Shown piece after piece: positions 32,278 to 41,242 of a stretch of 53,432 nucleotides of DNA. The notes beneath the pieces are model-generated. The model was not told the origin of the DNA, did no database searches, and was given only the letters and a program-made list of their open reading frames with translations. The position numbers were made by a program, and so were the translations under genes. Positions within the stretch are counted from its first letter, which is position 1. Each line of letters begins with the position of its first letter. The stretch is from Tateyamaria pelophila (GTDB taxonomy: Bacteria; Pseudomonadota; Alphaproteobacteria; Rhodobacterales; Rhodobacteraceae). The stretch spans positions 1 to 53,432 of the forward strand of contig NZ_JAIMIA010000027.1 of NCBI RefSeq assembly GCF_019966495.1, given 5' to 3'.

Positions 32278-35169
32278 ATGTCGGGCGACGCAAGGGTTGT
32301 GGCCGTTCTGGGCCCGACCAATACCGGTAAAACCACCTATGCCATCGACAGGATGCTGGGGCACCGAACAGGTGTGATCGGCCTGCCTTTGCGCCTTTTG
32401 GCGCGCGAGGTCTACGACCGAATCGTGGCCTTGCGCGGGCCATCCGTTGTGGCGCTGGTCACCGGCGAAGAGCGCATCGTGCCGCCGCGCACGCAATATT
32501 GGGTCTGTACCGTTGAGGCGATGCCCGAAGGCATGGGTGTCGATTTTCTGGCGGTGGACGAAATCCAGCTATGTGCCGATCCGGAACGCGGCCATGTCTT
32601 TACGGATCGTCTGCTGCGTGCGCGCGGTCTGCACGAGACCCTGTTTCTGGGGGCGGATACCATGCGCGGCCCGATCTCGGCGCTGGTGCCCGAAGCGCAG
32701 TACATGCGGCGCGAGCGGATGTCGCAACTGGTGTATTCGGGACAAAAGAAGGTCAGCCGGATGCGCCCGCGCTCGGCCATCGTCGGTTTCTCTGTCGATA
32801 ATGTCTATGCCATCGCCGAACTGATCCGCCGCCAGAAAGGCGGGGCGGCCGTGGTGATGGGCGCGCTCAGTCCGCGCACCCGCAACGCGCAGGTCGAGAT
32901 GTACCAGAACGGCGAGGTGGATTTTCTGGTGGCCACAGATGCCATCGGGATGGGATTGAACCTCGATATCGACCATGTGGCCTTTTCGTCGCTGTCGAAG
33001 TTTGACGGACGGCGGATGCGTCCGCTGGCGCCAAATGAACTGGCTCAGATCGCCGGGCGGGCGGGCCGTGGGCAGAAAGACGGCACATTTGGGGTGACGG
33101 GGGATGTCCGTCCGCTGGATGACGGCGTCGTTCAGGCGATCATGGATCACCGGTTTACGCCCCTGCAAAAGCTTCAATGGCGCAATCACGCGCTTCAGTT
33201 CGGATCGATTGACGCGTTGATCCGGTCGTTGGAAGCTCCGTCGGATCACGAGGTTCTTGTGCGCGCCCGCGAAGCGGATGACGTGATGGCGCTCAAATCC
33301 CTCGCCCAAAGTGCCGAAGTGACGGCGCGCTGCACAAACGGCCCGTCCGTGCGCCTGCTGTGGGACGTTTGCCGGGTGCCGGATTTTCGAGGCATCAGCC
33401 ATCAGGAACATTCTAACCTTTTGGACGTTATCTTCCGGTATCTTCATGAGCGGGGCACCATTCCGAACGATTGGATGGCGCGCCAGATCAAACGGATTGA
33501 CCGTAAGGATGGCGAAATTGACGCGATCAGCAAAAGACTGGCGTTTATTCGCACATGGACCTATGTCGCTCAGCGCAAGGGTTGGGTAGATGACGAAAGT
33601 CATTGGCGTGACGAGACGCGCCATGTAGAAGACCGACTGTCAGACGCTCTTCATGAGAAGCTGACGCAAAGATTTGTAGACCGGCGCACCTCGGTTTTGT
33701 TGCGCCGGCTAGGCCAAAAGGAGGCCATGGTGGCCGAAGTAAATGATGCAGGTGAAGTGACTGTCGAGGGCGAGTTCGTCGGCAAGTTGGACGGGTTCAG
33801 GTTCAGCCAGGACAAAGGTGCCGGTGCGGCCGAAGCCAAGACAATCAAAACGGCCGCGTTGCAGGCGCTGGCCCCCCATTTCCATCTGCGCGCGGATCGC
33901 TTTTACAACGCGCCCGACACAGAGATTGATTATACCGAGCAGGGCGGCCTGATGTGGGGCTCTGCGGCCGTTGGCAAACTGGTACCGGGGTCTGATCCGC
34001 TTAAACCGCAGGTCGATGTGTTCGTGGATGACGTTGCTGGCCCCGAGGTCGCCCAAAAGGTGCAACGCCGGTTGCAGCATTTCATTGACCGCAAGGTCGC
34101 GGCCCTGTTCGAGCCGTTGATCGCGATGCAGCGTGACGAAGCTTTGAGCGGCCTGGCCAAGGGTTTTGCCTTTCGGATGGTCGAAGCATTGGGCGTTCTG
34201 CCCCGCGCCGCCGTCGCAGAAGACGTCAAGGCGCTGGACCAGGATGCACGCGGCGCGCTGCGCAAGCATGGTATCCGCTTTGGCCAGTTCACCATCTTCA
34301 TGCCGCTTTTGCTGAAACCCGCACCAACGCGGTTGCGTCTGGTTCTGTGGTCGTTGTCGCAGGGGCTGTCCGAGTTCCCCGAATCGCCGCCTCCCGGTCT
34401 GGTTACCATTCCTGCGATGGCGGATGGTCCCAACGGGGCCGACACGATGGCCGGCTATCGCAATGCGGGCGGGCGTGCCATCCGTATCGACATGTTGGAA
34501 CGGCTCGCTGACATGCTTCGGTCCGAGGATTCGCGTGGCGGGTTCGAGGCCAAAGCCGATATGCTGTCGATTACCGGCATGACGCTTGAACAGTTCGCGG
34601 CGCTGATGGAGGGCTTGGGCTACAAGGCCGAAAAAGGCGAGCGTGAAAAAGTCAAGGCCGTGGATGCCGTCACGGCCGCCAAGCCCGAGGCCGATACGCC
34701 GGTCATGGACGCAGGCGATACGGCACCCGCTTCGGGCGGGCTCGACACACCCGCGCCTGTCGATGTGCCCGAAGGCACGGGCGACATCGTCGACACCGGC
34801 GCGGCCCCCATCATCGCCGAACCGGCGGAAATGCCCGAGGCGGACCCCGGCGTGCCGCAGAATTCCGAGACGGAGATCGACCCCGGCACGGCTCCGGACG
34901 CAGGCACCGCAGAGATCGAGACGGAGGTGTTTTACACCTTTACCTGGGCCCGGCCCGCGGGAGGACAGAGGAGCCGTGGTGCACCGCAAGGTGCCGGGAA
35001 GCCGCGCGGCAAAGGCAAACCACAAGGCAAGGGCGGTCCCAAAGGTGGCCGCAAGCCCGGTGGCAACACCTCCCAGAACTTCTCTGCACGTCCTCCCAAG
35101 CCCGAGAAAAAGATCGATCCGGACAATCCATTTGCCGCTGCCCTCATGGGTCTGCGCGATAACAAGTAA
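32278..35169 (+). CDS. Suv3/MgpS-like superfamily 2 RNA helicase
   Basis: 963 aa from ATG 32278 (GGGAG upstream). Walker A is LGPTNTGKTT (11-20), motif II is VDEIQ (93-97), motif VI is QIAGRAGRGQKDG. The N-terminal 300 residues and the helical region after them resemble mitochondrial Suv3 and alphaproteobacterial homologues. After the SUV3-like C-terminal domain the protein has an acidic, Pro/Ala-rich linker (about 790-880) and a basic tail with repeated K/R-G units (APQGAGKPRGKGKPQGKGG). It may assist RNA turnover; no exonuclease is adjacent. Followed directly by the S4 gene. Confidence 0.88.
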   Translation: MSGDARVVAVLGPTNTGKTTYAIDRMLGHRTGVIGLPLRLLAREVYDRIVALRGPSVVALVTGEERIVPPRTQYWVCTVEAMPEGMGVDFLAVDEIQLCADPERGHVFTDRLLRARGLHETLFLGADTMRGPISALVPEAQYMRRERMSQLVYSGQKKVSRMRPRSAIVGFSVDNVYAIAELIRRQKGGAAVVMGALSPRTRNAQVEMYQNGEVDFLVATDAIGMGLNLDIDHVAFSSLSKFDGRRMRPLAPNELAQIAGRAGRGQKDGTFGVTGDVRPLDDGVVQAIMDHRFTPLQKLQWRNHALQFGSIDALIRSLEAPSDHEVLVRAREADDVMALKSLAQSAEVTARCTNGPSVRLLWDVCRVPDFRGISHQEHSNLLDVIFRYLHERGTIPNDWMARQIKRIDRKDGEIDAISKRLAFIRTWTYVAQRKGWVDDESHWRDETRHVEDRLSDALHEKLTQRFVDRRTSVLLRRLGQKEAMVAEVNDAGEVTVEGEFVGKLDGFRFSQDKGAGAAEAKTIKTAALQALAPHFHLRADRFYNAPDTEIDYTEQGGLMWGSAAVGKLVPGSDPLKPQVDVFVDDVAGPEVAQKVQRRLQHFIDRKVAALFEPLIAMQRDEALSGLAKGFAFRMVEALGVLPRAAVAEDVKALDQDARGALRKHGIRFGQFTIFMPLLLKPAPTRLRLVLWSLSQGLSEFPESPPPGLVTIPAMADGPNGADTMAGYRNAGGRAIRIDMLERLADMLRSEDSRGGFEAKADMLSITGMTLEQFAALMEGLGYKAEKGEREKVKAVDAVTAAKPEADTPVMDAGDTAPASGGLDTPAPVDVPEGTGDIVDTGAAPIIAEPAEMPEADPGVPQNSETEIDPGTAPDAGTAEIETEVFYTFTWARPAGGQRSRGAPQGAGKPRGKGKPQGKGGPKGGRKPGGNTSQNFSARPPKPEKKIDPDNPFAAALMGLRDNK

Positions 35170-35556
35170 GTGAACGCGACGGCGGAAAAGCTGCGGCTCG
35201 ACAAATGGCTTTGGTTTGCGCGCTTTTTCAAGACCCGTTCACTGGCCGCCGCACGTGTCGCGACAGGCGACGTGCGGGTCAATGGCGAGCGGGTGACCAA
35301 GCGCGCCACGACCATCGGCGCAGGCGACGTTCTGACCTTTGCACAAGGGCGTGTCGTGCGCGTGGTTGAGGTTGTTGGGATCGGAACCCGACGCGGTCCG
35401 GCGCCCGAAGCGCAGGCCCTGTACAACGACATGACGCCGCCGCCGCCACCCCCCGAGGACGCCGTTCCGGTAAATCCGAAATTCGAGGGAAAGGGACGTC
35501 CGACCAAACGCGACAGACGGCAAGCCGATCTTTCGCGCGCGCGCCACCTTGAATGA
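35170..35556 (+). CDS. S4-domain RNA-binding protein (HslR/Hsp15-like)
   Basis: 128 aa beginning at a GTG that directly follows the helicase stop (TAA-GTG), so translation is probably coupled. The S4 domain covers residues 8-70 (LRLDKWLWFARFFKTRSLAA, GDVRVNGERVTK, GDVLTF). The tail is Pro-rich then basic (PPPPPPEDA, GRPTKRDRRQ). In E. coli Hsp15 rescues stalled 50S subunits; the same role here is by family only. Confidence 0.87.
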   Translation: MNATAEKLRLDKWLWFARFFKTRSLAAARVATGDVRVNGERVTKRATTIGAGDVLTFAQGRVVRVVEVVGIGTRRGPAPEAQALYNDMTPPPPPPEDAVPVNPKFEGKGRPTKRDRRQADLSRARHLE

Positions 35557-35608
35557 TCCGGGCCGCTGATTTAGCTAGAAGCCTGACCTTAGCCATACGA
35601 GCCTCTGC

Positions 35609-35944
35609 ATGACCTACATCGTGAACGATTCCTGCATCGCCTGCAAATACACCGATTGCGTGGAAGTGTGTCCGGTGGACTGTTTTTACGAAGGCGAAAA
35701 CATGCTGGTGATCCACCCTGACGAATGTATCGACTGCGGCGTGTGCGAACCGGAATGCCCCGCAGACGCGATCCGCCCCGATACGGAGCCTGACATGGAA
35801 AAATGGGTCGAGTTCAATCGCAAATATTCCGAGATGTGGCCTGTCATCGTCACCAAGAAAGATCCGCTGCCGACGGCCGACGAGATGGATGGCAAGGACG
35901 GCAAGCTGGAGTTGTTCTCCGAAGCCCCCGGCGAAGGCGGCTGA
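35609..35944 (+). CDS. fdxA: 7Fe (3Fe-4S/4Fe-4S) ferredoxin FdxA
   Basis: 111 aa. The first cluster region is [18 protein letters not shown], where the spacing of the Cys residues fits the 3Fe-4S/4Fe-4S type; the second is [12 protein letters not shown]. The roughly 50-residue C-terminal extension ([23 protein letters not shown]) is typical of FdxA of alphaproteobacteria. Cytoplasmic electron carrier. Lies 52 bp after the S4 gene. Confidence 0.95.
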   Translation: MTYIVNDSCIACKYTDCVEVCPVDCFYEGENMLVIHPDECIDCGVCEPECPADAIRPDTEPDMEKWVEFNRKYSEMWPVIVTKKDPLPTADEMDGKDGKLELFSEAPGEGG

Positions 35945-36248
35945 TCCGCGCGAATCGGTTTTAAGGACCTATCGAGCGTCAGTGGACCGTTTGAATTTGG
36001 TTTCAATCCTTTGACATTAAACTGCTTTTTGCAGTCTGACCTTGGGGAAGCTTTCGGAAGGGCCGTTTTTGTGTTATGATTCTGTCATAAACGACCAATG
36101 GATGCCGTGTTATCCTGTCCTGACACTCCGGATGGGCGCGTTCGACATAACCTGAACCGCACCAAGACGAGGCAATGCGTGCCCCGGCTAGATGCGGTTT
36201 TGAGTGTCGGAAATTGCATGGTTTCCGGGTGCCCTATGAGGATCAAGT
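35945..36248. promoter_or_regulatory. carD upstream region with an inverted repeat
   Basis: 304 bp without a gene. It contains TTATGA-TTCTG-TCATAA (36074-36090), a 6-bp inverted repeat whose left arm includes TATGAT, a possible -10 element, and an isolated TTGACA at 36011-36016 with no good partner. The long 150-bp leader to the carD ATG is untranslated as far as I can see. Repression or autoregulation is speculative. Confidence 0.35.
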
Positions 36249-36761
36249 ATGACCAAATCTAAGAAACTCGACTTCCGTCCCAACGAATTTATTGTTTACC
36301 CTGCCCACGGTGTGGGCCAGATCGTGTCGATCGAAAGCCAGGAAGTTGCAGGCATCACGCTTGAGCTGTTCGTGATCTCGTTTGAGAAAGACAAGATGAC
36401 GCTACGCGTGCCGACAAACAAGGCGACCCATATCGGGATGCGCGCCCTGTCGAGCCCGGATGTGATCAGCGCGGCGATGAAGACCCTCAAGGGGAAAGCC
36501 AAGGTGAAACGGGCCATGTGGTCGCGGCGCGCTCAGGAATACGAGCAGAAGATCAACTCGGGTGATCTGATCGCGATCGCTGAAGTGGTGCGCGACCTGC
36601 ACCGGACCGACGATCAGCGCGAGCAGAGCTATTCCGAACGTCAGCTTTATGAAGCTGCACTTGAGCGCCTGACCCGTGAAGTGGCTGCCGTTTCAGGTGG
36701 TGACGAACTGGCTGCCGCCAAGGAAGTTGGCGATGTGCTGATGAGCCGTATCGCAGCCTGA
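36249..36761 (+). CDS. carD: CarD-family transcriptional regulator (CdnL type)
   Basis: 170 aa. The N-terminal Tudor-like RNA-polymerase-interacting domain is FIVYPAHGVGQIVSIESQEVAG and continues to KATHIGMRALSS; the C-terminal helical DNA-binding domain has KRAMWSRRAQEYEQKINSGD and SYSERQLYEAALERLTRE. CarD/CdnL stabilises open complexes at rRNA and other promoters. The order S4-FdxA-CarD is common in Rhodobacteraceae. A strong terminator follows 25 bp after the stop. Confidence 0.93.
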   Translation: MTKSKKLDFRPNEFIVYPAHGVGQIVSIESQEVAGITLELFVISFEKDKMTLRVPTNKATHIGMRALSSPDVISAAMKTLKGKAKVKRAMWSRRAQEYEQKINSGDLIAIAEVVRDLHRTDDQREQSYSERQLYEAALERLTREVAAVSGGDELAAAKEVGDVLMSRIAA

Positions 36762-36786
36762 ACCTGACCTTTTAAGTGTTGTGAAC

Positions 36787-36819
36787 GCCGCGCCTCCCTG
36801 GACAGGGGGGCGCGGCTTT
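36787..36819. terminator. Terminator between carD and cobS
   Basis: GCCGCGCCTCCC (36787-36798), loop TGGACA, GGGGGGCGCGGC (36805-36816): a 12-bp stem with one G-U pair, then TTT. It sits between convergent genes, and the cobS stop is only 10 bp away. Confidence 0.8.
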
Positions 36820-36825
36820 CCCGTG

Positions 36826-37578
36826 TCAGGGGATCAGGACGATCAGAATGGCTATTTCGGTGCAAAGCTGCGTCGCCCCAAGAATGTCGCCGGTCTGACC
36901 TCCAATCTTGGTCTTGGCCAGAAGGCCGATCATGGTGGCGATCAAGGTAGCCATGACAAGGGCCAGTACGCCTGCACTGCCATTGAGCCCTATAGCCACG
37001 GTCGCGCCGATCAGGATGGCCAACAGAACGCTGCCCCTGGACGGCGCGCCGACGCTGTGCGACAGGCCCGTATTCCGGGCGTGCGGCAGTGCCAGCATAA
37101 GAGGCGGCATCATGGCACGGGACAAAACGAGCGCGGTGACAAGAGCAGGTAGCGTGACGTCCGCCAGCCCGAGCCAACGCAGGCCCATGGCAACGATCAA
37201 TGCCAGCACGCCGTAGGCGCCAATGCGGCTGTCTTTCATGATTTCGAGCCGTCGGGTCGCGTCTTGCCCGCCCCACAGGCCGTCTGCCGTATCGGCCAAC
37301 CCGTCTTCGTGCATGGCGCCCGTCAGAAGAATAAGTGCGCCCAAAATCAAGCCGGCGGTGACGGGAGCGGACAGGTCCATTGCAGTGCAGACCCAACTCA
37401 GTGCGCCAACGATCAGACCAAGGATCAACCCCACAAGAGGGTAGGCCCAAACCGCGCGTGCAGGCTGCGCAAACGCCCGCTGTGGCAAAGCGGGGAGCGG
37501 CAGGCGTGTCAACAAGATGGCGGCCACTGGCAAATCCCAGAGCCACGACAGGGCCGTGTCGGTTTTGTGGGTCTCCAT
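36826..37578 (-). CDS. cobS: Adenosylcobinamide-GDP ribazoletransferase (cobalamin synthase)
   Basis: 250 aa from ATG 37578. CobS hallmarks are LTRLPLP near the N-terminus and MHEDGLADTADGLWGG, followed by several membrane helices and KIGGQTGDILGATQ. It joins adenosylcobinamide-GDP to alpha-ribazole(-phosphate) in the last step of cobalamin assembly, in the inner membrane. It is divergent from cobT, which makes its nucleotide partner; 75 bp separate the two start codons. No cobalamin riboswitch is recognisable in that space, which is too short for one. Confidence 0.93.
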   Translation of the reverse strand: METHKTDTALSWLWDLPVAAILLTRLPLPALPQRAFAQPARAVWAYPLVGLILGLIVGALSWVCTAMDLSAPVTAGLILGALILLTGAMHEDGLADTADGLWGGQDATRRLEIMKDSRIGAYGVLALIVAMGLRWLGLADVTLPALVTALVLSRAMMPPLMLALPHARNTGLSHSVGAPSRGSVLLAILIGATVAIGLNGSAGVLALVMATLIATMIGLLAKTKIGGQTGDILGATQLCTEIAILIVLIP

Positions 37579-37653
37579 GTCCGGTCCTGACTTGCGGGCA
37601 GATGGGCTTTGCGTAAAGAGCAGGGCCAGGACAGGCAAGGGAAAGTATAGGCG

Positions 37654-38661
37654 ATGGCGTTTGAGACACTGGATGAATTGCGGGCGCTGTTGCGCGAGAT
37701 GCCGACGGCAGACAAAGCGGCGGAAACCGGGGCAGCCGAGCGCAACGCACAGTTGACCAAGCCACCCGGAGCCTTGGGTCGTCTGGAAGAGCTTGCGCAG
37801 TGGTATGCCGGATGGCGCGCCGATGCCCGCCCATCGATTGAAGCGCCTCAGGTTATCGTTTTTGCTGGCAATCACGGGATCGCAGCGCGTGGCGTGTCGG
37901 CATTTCCACCTGAAGTGACCGTGCAGATGGTGGCCAATTTTCAACATGGCGGCGCAGCGATCAATCAATTGGCGTCTGTGTTTGGCGCGCGGATGGATGT
38001 GGTTGCCCTGGACCTGGACAGGCCTACGGCGGATTTCACGCAAGGCCCGGCCATGTCAGAAACTGACTGCGTCGCGGCGCTGCGCGCGGGATGGGACGCG
38101 GTGGATCCGGCCGCAGACCTTTTGGTTGTCGGTGAAATGGGGATTGGCAACACAACGTCTGCGGCAGCGATTGCGTCACGGTTGTTTGGCGGTGCCGCAG
38201 CCGATTGGACGGGGCGGGGTACTGGGGTCGATGGGGGCGCGCTTGCGGCCAAGACACAGGTGGTTGCGGATGGCGTGACGCGGCACAGGGATGCAAGCGA
38301 CGGGCTGGATGTGTTGATGCGTCTGGGGGGCCGGGAGCTTGCCGGTATGGCCGGGGCAATGGCGCGGGCCCGCAGCTTGCGGATACCCGTAATTTTGGAT
38401 GGGTTCATTTGCACCGCGGCGGCGGCCTGTCTTGAGCGCACGCAACCGGGCGCTTTGGATCATTGCGTGGCTGGCCATCTGAGTGCGGAAGGCGCACACG
38501 CTCGAATGCTGGACGCATTGGACAAGGCACCGTTGTTGCAGCTTGGTTTGCGGTTGGGCGAAGGATCTGGAGCAGCACTTGCCATCGGCGTGTTGAAGGG
38601 GGCCGTGGCCTGCCACAGTGGCATGGCGACCTTTGCCGAAGCTGGCGTGGCCGACGGATGA
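37654..38661 (+). CDS. cobT: Nicotinate-nucleotide-dimethylbenzimidazole phosphoribosyltransferase
   Basis: 335 aa. Family motifs include [43 protein letters not shown], and the C-terminal [16 protein letters not shown] where the Glu is the catalytic base. It makes alpha-ribazole phosphate, the lower-ligand nucleotide of cobalamin, from dimethylbenzimidazole and nicotinate mononucleotide. Paired divergently with cobS. Confidence 0.94.
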   Translation: MAFETLDELRALLREMPTADKAAETGAAERNAQLTKPPGALGRLEELAQWYAGWRADARPSIEAPQVIVFAGNHGIAARGVSAFPPEVTVQMVANFQHGGAAINQLASVFGARMDVVALDLDRPTADFTQGPAMSETDCVAALRAGWDAVDPAADLLVVGEMGIGNTTSAAAIASRLFGGAAADWTGRGTGVDGGALAAKTQVVADGVTRHRDASDGLDVLMRLGGRELAGMAGAMARARSLRIPVILDGFICTAAAACLERTQPGALDHCVAGHLSAEGAHARMLDALDKAPLLQLGLRLGEGSGAALAIGVLKGAVACHSGMATFAEAGVADG

Positions 38662-38663
38662 GA

Positions 38664-38715
38664 TCGGTTGGCGGGTCTGTTTCGGGCATGCGCCCGAAAG
38701 GCGCCCGCCCACCGA
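38664..38715. terminator. Long bidirectional terminator-like hairpin between cobT and the antiporter
   Basis: An inner stem TTTCGGGC-ATGC-GCCCGAAA (38680-38699) is enclosed by an outer stem TCGGT-T-GGCGGG (38664-38675) with CCCGCC-C-ACCGA (38704-38715), separated by a 4x4 internal loop. Total paired length 19 bp. It lies between two convergent genes. Confidence 0.7.
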
Positions 38716-38727
38716 CCCTGCCGCGGT

Positions 38728-40614
38728 TCACGCGCGTTTGGGATCTTCAGTTTTTTCCGCGCGCGCAGAGAGGGATATTTCGAGTTCCTTCTCGAGCAAT
38801 TTGGCACGCGCGATATAGGCTTTGTTTTGCGAGGGGGGGATATCGGGATCCCACAATTCTGCCAATTGCCGGACGGCGTCCCTGTCATGCTGGTAGAACA
38901 CGCGCTCGGCCTCTGCCGCCTCGTAGTCGCTGAGCCCGAGATTTTCGAGCACATAGCGACCGGCCCGCAAGGACCCGTCGAACAATTCTCGTACAATGTC
39001 GTCCGCGCCTGCCTTGTAGAGTTTGTAGACGTGCACCCGGTCATAGGCGCGTGCGATGATATGCAGGTCGGGCCGCGTCTTGCGGGCATAGGCCACCAGT
39101 CGCACGGCGGCTTCGGGATCGTCGAGGGCCACGACCAGCACACTTGCTTCGTTCAACCCGGCGGCCTTGAGTATGTCCGGGCGGGTCGGATCGCCCAGGA
39201 ACCCCTTGAAGCCAAATCGCCGCATGAGGGCGATCATTTCCATATCATGATCCAGAACAACGGCTTTGAACCCGGTGCCTTGCACAAGCCGGTTCACGAT
39301 TTGGCCAAACCGTCCGATGCCCGCGATAATCACCGGCCCTTTGGCGTCTATTTCATCCGGCTCCACCTCGCCCGCGTCTTCGCTGCTATGGCTTGGGATC
39401 ATCTCGTATATGATGAAGAGCAGAGGCGTGATCAGCATGGTCAGCGCAATCACTAAAAGCAGCGTTTCTGCGACATTTGCCGGGATCACGCGCTGACCGA
39501 CGGAAAATGCCACGAGAACGAAGCCGAACTCACCCGCCTGGGCCAGACCGAGAGTGAAGAGCCACCTGTCACGTCCCCTGATTCCGAAGGTGACTGCAAG
39601 ACCGTAGAGGACCATGCCTTTGACCAGGATGATCAGCAGAGCCATTGTGATCAACGTCGGCCAGTCGTTAAACAGAAGTGAAAAGTTGATGCCTGCGCCG
39701 ACGGTGATGAAAAATAATCCAAGCAACAGCCCCTTGAAGGGCTCAAGGTCGCTTTCCAGTTCATGACGGAATTCGGAGCTTGCCAGAACGACGCCGGCGA
39801 GGAACGCACCGAGTGCAGGTGACATGCCGACCAGCATCATTAAAAACGAGATTGAAACGACGATCAGCAGGGCGAGCGCCGTGTACATTTCCCGCAGCCG
39901 GGTGGCGTGAATGAAGCGGAAAACCGGGCGCGTGAGAAAGACACCGGTGAGGATGACTGCGGCGATGGCCGCAATCGTGACGAGCGTCACGCCCCAGCCC
40001 GGCAGCCCCTCGACGAGGCTCATGGTGGCGCCGTGCGCGTCGCCATGCCCGGATTCCAGGTTGCGCGTAATGGACCCATCCGCAGCGATTTGCGCAGGGA
40101 CCGTTACGATCAACAGGGGCAGAAATGCGAGGATCGGGATGACGGCAATATCCTGCGTCAGCAGTACCGAGAATACGGATCGCCCGCCATTGGTTTGCAT
40201 CAATCCTTTCTCTGACAGGGTTTGCAGGACGATTGCAGTAGACGACAGCGCAAGTGTGAGGCCAATGGCAAGGGAAACGCCCCACGGTTGGTCGAAGGCC
40301 ATGGCCAACCCCATGATCGCGAAGGTGGACAACAGGATTTGGAGGCCGCCCAGTCCCAGCAGCTTGTGGCGCATGTCCCAAAGCGCGCGCGGTTCAAGCT
40401 CCAGCCCGATCAAAAACAGCATCATGACCACGCCGAATTCCGCAAAATGCTGGAGATCCGCGGTCTCGGAACCAACGAGGCTGAGCACTGGTCCGATGAG
40501 AATACCCGCCGCCAGATAGCCCAGCACAGATCCCAGCCCCAACCGCGCTGCAATGGGCACCGCGATGACGGCGGCGGCCAGATAGATCGAGGCCTGATAC
40601 AGGAAGCTTTCCAT
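38728..40614 (-). CDS. Kef-type monovalent cation:proton antiporter (CPA2)
   Basis: 628 aa. The N-terminal 390 residues hold about 12-13 membrane segments with LGSVLGYLAAGILIGP, FGVVMMLFLIGLEL and LALSSTAIVLQTL, typical of KefB/KefC. Residues about 400-520 are a TrkA-N (RCK) domain with VIIAGIGRFGQIVNRLVQ and LDHDMEMIALMRRFGFKG, a nucleotide-binding gating unit. The charged C-terminus (EKTEDPKRA) is free. Expected to move K+ or Na+ against H+; a KefFG-type ancillary protein is not encoded next to it, so glutathione control is unproven. Confidence 0.9.
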   Translation of the reverse strand: MESFLYQASIYLAAAVIAVPIAARLGLGSVLGYLAAGILIGPVLSLVGSETADLQHFAEFGVVMMLFLIGLELEPRALWDMRHKLLGLGGLQILLSTFAIMGLAMAFDQPWGVSLAIGLTLALSSTAIVLQTLSEKGLMQTNGGRSVFSVLLTQDIAVIPILAFLPLLIVTVPAQIAADGSITRNLESGHGDAHGATMSLVEGLPGWGVTLVTIAAIAAVILTGVFLTRPVFRFIHATRLREMYTALALLIVVSISFLMMLVGMSPALGAFLAGVVLASSEFRHELESDLEPFKGLLLGLFFITVGAGINFSLLFNDWPTLITMALLIILVKGMVLYGLAVTFGIRGRDRWLFTLGLAQAGEFGFVLVAFSVGQRVIPANVAETLLLVIALTMLITPLLFIIYEMIPSHSSEDAGEVEPDEIDAKGPVIIAGIGRFGQIVNRLVQGTGFKAVVLDHDMEMIALMRRFGFKGFLGDPTRPDILKAAGLNEASVLVVALDDPEAAVRLVAYARKTRPDLHIIARAYDRVHVYKLYKAGADDIVRELFDGSLRAGRYVLENLGLSDYEAAEAERVFYQHDRDAVRQLAELWDPDIPPSQNKAYIARAKLLEKELEISLSARAEKTEDPKRA

Positions 40615-40634
40615 GGGTGACGTCTCCGAAAGTG

Positions 40635-41110
40635 TCAGGTGGGCAGCGGCCCGTCCCGTTTGAGCTGGTCCATGACGATCTGGCTTTGCACGCGCGCAAC
40701 AGCGGGGTGCGCCAGCAGCACGTCGTGAATAAGTGAATTCAGAGCAGACAGGTCAGGGCAGTACACCCGCAGCAGGTAATCAGCATCGCCGGTCATTGTC
40801 CATGCGCTGGTGATCTCGGCCCGGCCGTTGATCAGCCTTGCAAAGCTGGAGGAATGTTCGGGTCCGTGCGTGCTCAGGTGCACCTGAACAAAGCCCTGAA
40901 CCGCCAGCCCCAACTTGGTCGCGTTCAATTTGGCGACATAGCTCTGTATTTGGCGACATAGCTCTGTATATAGCCTTCGGCCTCAAGCCGTTGCCTGCGT
41001 CGGCCAATCTGGCTGGCGGACAAATGCAGCATGTCACTGAGTTCCTGCGCCGTCAGGTGCGCGTTCTGCTGCAGTGCGGCGAGAAGTTTGGTATCGGTGA
41101 TGTCAAGCAT
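40635..41110 (-). pseudogene. Lrp/AsnC-family regulator split by a 20-bp tandem duplication
   Basis: Read from ATG 41110, the first part (MLDITDTKLLAALQQNAHLT, then LSDMLHLSASQIGRRRQRLE) is the AsnC helix-turn-helix and ends YVAKYRAMSPN at a stop. A second frame from a TTG encodes the RAM domain (LGLAVQGFVQVHLSTHG ... DADYLLRVYCPDLS). If one of two identical 20-bp units at 40931-40970 is removed, the frames join as YVAKLNATKLGL into one normal protein of about 150 aa. The TTG and the stop overlap (TTGA), so a re-start could give a separate C-terminal piece. It is divergent from hppD, the usual place for its regulator. Confidence 0.85.
40931..40970. repeat. Tandem duplication, 2 x 20 bp
   Basis: Two adjacent copies of a 20-bp unit (plus strand TGGCGACATAGCTCTGTAT plus T or A as last base): 40931-40950 and 40951-40970. 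It lies inside the Lrp-type gene, and because 20 is not a multiple of three it shifts the frame. Confidence 0.95.
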
Positions 41111-41242
41111 ATGCGGCTCGGTTGCGGAATTTCACCTGATTATGCGGCGTTCGCGCAAGAATTCCCAGTAAATTGTACTATTTTGCGCGGCAACCGCGTT
41201 CGGGATGCCTTATATTTGCGCAAGTAGAGAAGGAGACCGTTT

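Noticed and set aside
33709-35025. Long minus-strand frame opposite the helicase gene
   Set aside because: Shadow of a GC-rich gene; the plus strand has helicase motifs and a continuous 963-aa frame.
37579-37653. Possible cobalamin riboswitch between cobS and cobT
   Set aside because: The 75-bp gap is too short for a cobalamin riboswitch and shows no B12 box.
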